Assembly: GCF_014596935.1 (NCBI RefSeq)
Contig: NZ_JACVXC010000003.1
Location: 558,001-622,000, forward strand
Direction of reading: 5' to 3'
DNA from: Aestuariibaculum suncheonense
Lineage (GTDB): Bacteria; Bacteroidota; Bacteroidia; Flavobacteriales; Flavobacteriaceae
DNA: 64,000 bases
The notes beneath the pieces were generated by a model. It made no database searches and had not been told where the DNA came from. It saw only the letters and a list, made by a program, of their open reading frames with translations. This document shows positions 63,906 through 64,000 of this stretch, in pieces (position 1 is the stretch's first letter; each line of letters begins with the position of its first letter). The position numbers were made by a program, and so were the translations under genes.

Positions 63906-64000
63906 AGTTTAAAAATACACTGTGCAAGTTGAAAAACGACTACTTACAGGGTTAAATCCAATAATATCAACAGGTTATTTAACACCGTAACCATAGTCCT

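Overview
The window is one continuous stretch of AT-rich chromosome from a member of the Bacteroidota, almost certainly a (probably marine) Flavobacteriaceae species; the genus cannot be fixed from sequence alone. Supporting signs are the TonB-dependent receptors with N-terminal carboxypeptidase-regulatory-like domains, many lipoproteins, DUF4835, a BatA-type protein, bacillithiol synthesis (bshC), the block bamD-rpoZ-coaBC-DUF4835-recN, scarce Shine-Dalgarno signals, and -7 elements of the Bacteroidota form TAnnTTTG ahead of many genes. No rRNA, tRNA, insertion sequence, prophage or CRISPR array was seen. Most of the window is core genome, with a few accessory surface and secretion cassettes.

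Layout. 0.2-4.8 kb (minus): guaA, a PLP-dependent decarboxylase and bshC. 4.9-11.5 kb: a TerC-family protein facing topoisomerase IV (parE, a 47-codon small ORF, parC), then an EamA permease. 11.8-15.1 kb (plus): a transglutaminase-like lipoprotein and a PNGase F-family lipoprotein, the most suggestive accessory pair. 15.1-23.9 kb: ychF, a TonB receptor, a dicluster ferredoxin, a LuxC-like acyl-CoA reductase, serC, serA and a DUF937 protein. 24.0-27.6 kb (plus): two small unknown genes, a His/Cys-rich small protein and a receptor with a His/Glu-rich loop, probably for zinc or a similar metal. 27.7-36.8 kb: small unknowns, folE, a LolD-type ATPase, a TIGR02757 protein, an S10 peptidase, a 77-bp AATC microsatellite, then a PhoX-like (DUF839) lipoprotein and a di-haem cytochrome c peroxidase.

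36.9-44.1 kb: an M61 peptidase with PDZ domain, a glycosyltransferase fused to a Rossmann-like domain, and a tight operon of a BatA-like protein, a dihydroorotase homologue that has lost its metal-binding histidines, a small membrane protein and a carboxylesterase. 44.2-49.1 kb (minus): glycosyltransferase, YbbR-like protein, coaE, sensor kinase and response regulator. 49.3-55.1 kb (minus): bamD, rpoZ, coaBC, DUF4835, recN and fabI. 55.3-57.6 kb (minus): a small unknown, dapA and an inward-rectifier-type potassium channel. 57.7-59.4 kb (plus): the two halves of a UshA-type 5'-nucleotidase as separate adjacent genes. 59.4-63.9 kb (minus): two multi-pass membrane proteins, ligA and prmC.

The best candidates for undescribed biology are the PNGase F/transglutaminase-like lipoprotein pair, the pseudo-dihydroorotase coupled to a BatA-like protein, the His-rich small protein plus His-rich receptor, the AATC repeat ahead of the PhoX-like/peroxidase pair, and a cloverleaf-like intergenic element near 49.15 kb. 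Function calls rest on motifs read by eye; no database search was run. Several starts were moved from an upstream alternative codon to the internal ATG that opens a signal peptide or the family's usual N-terminus.
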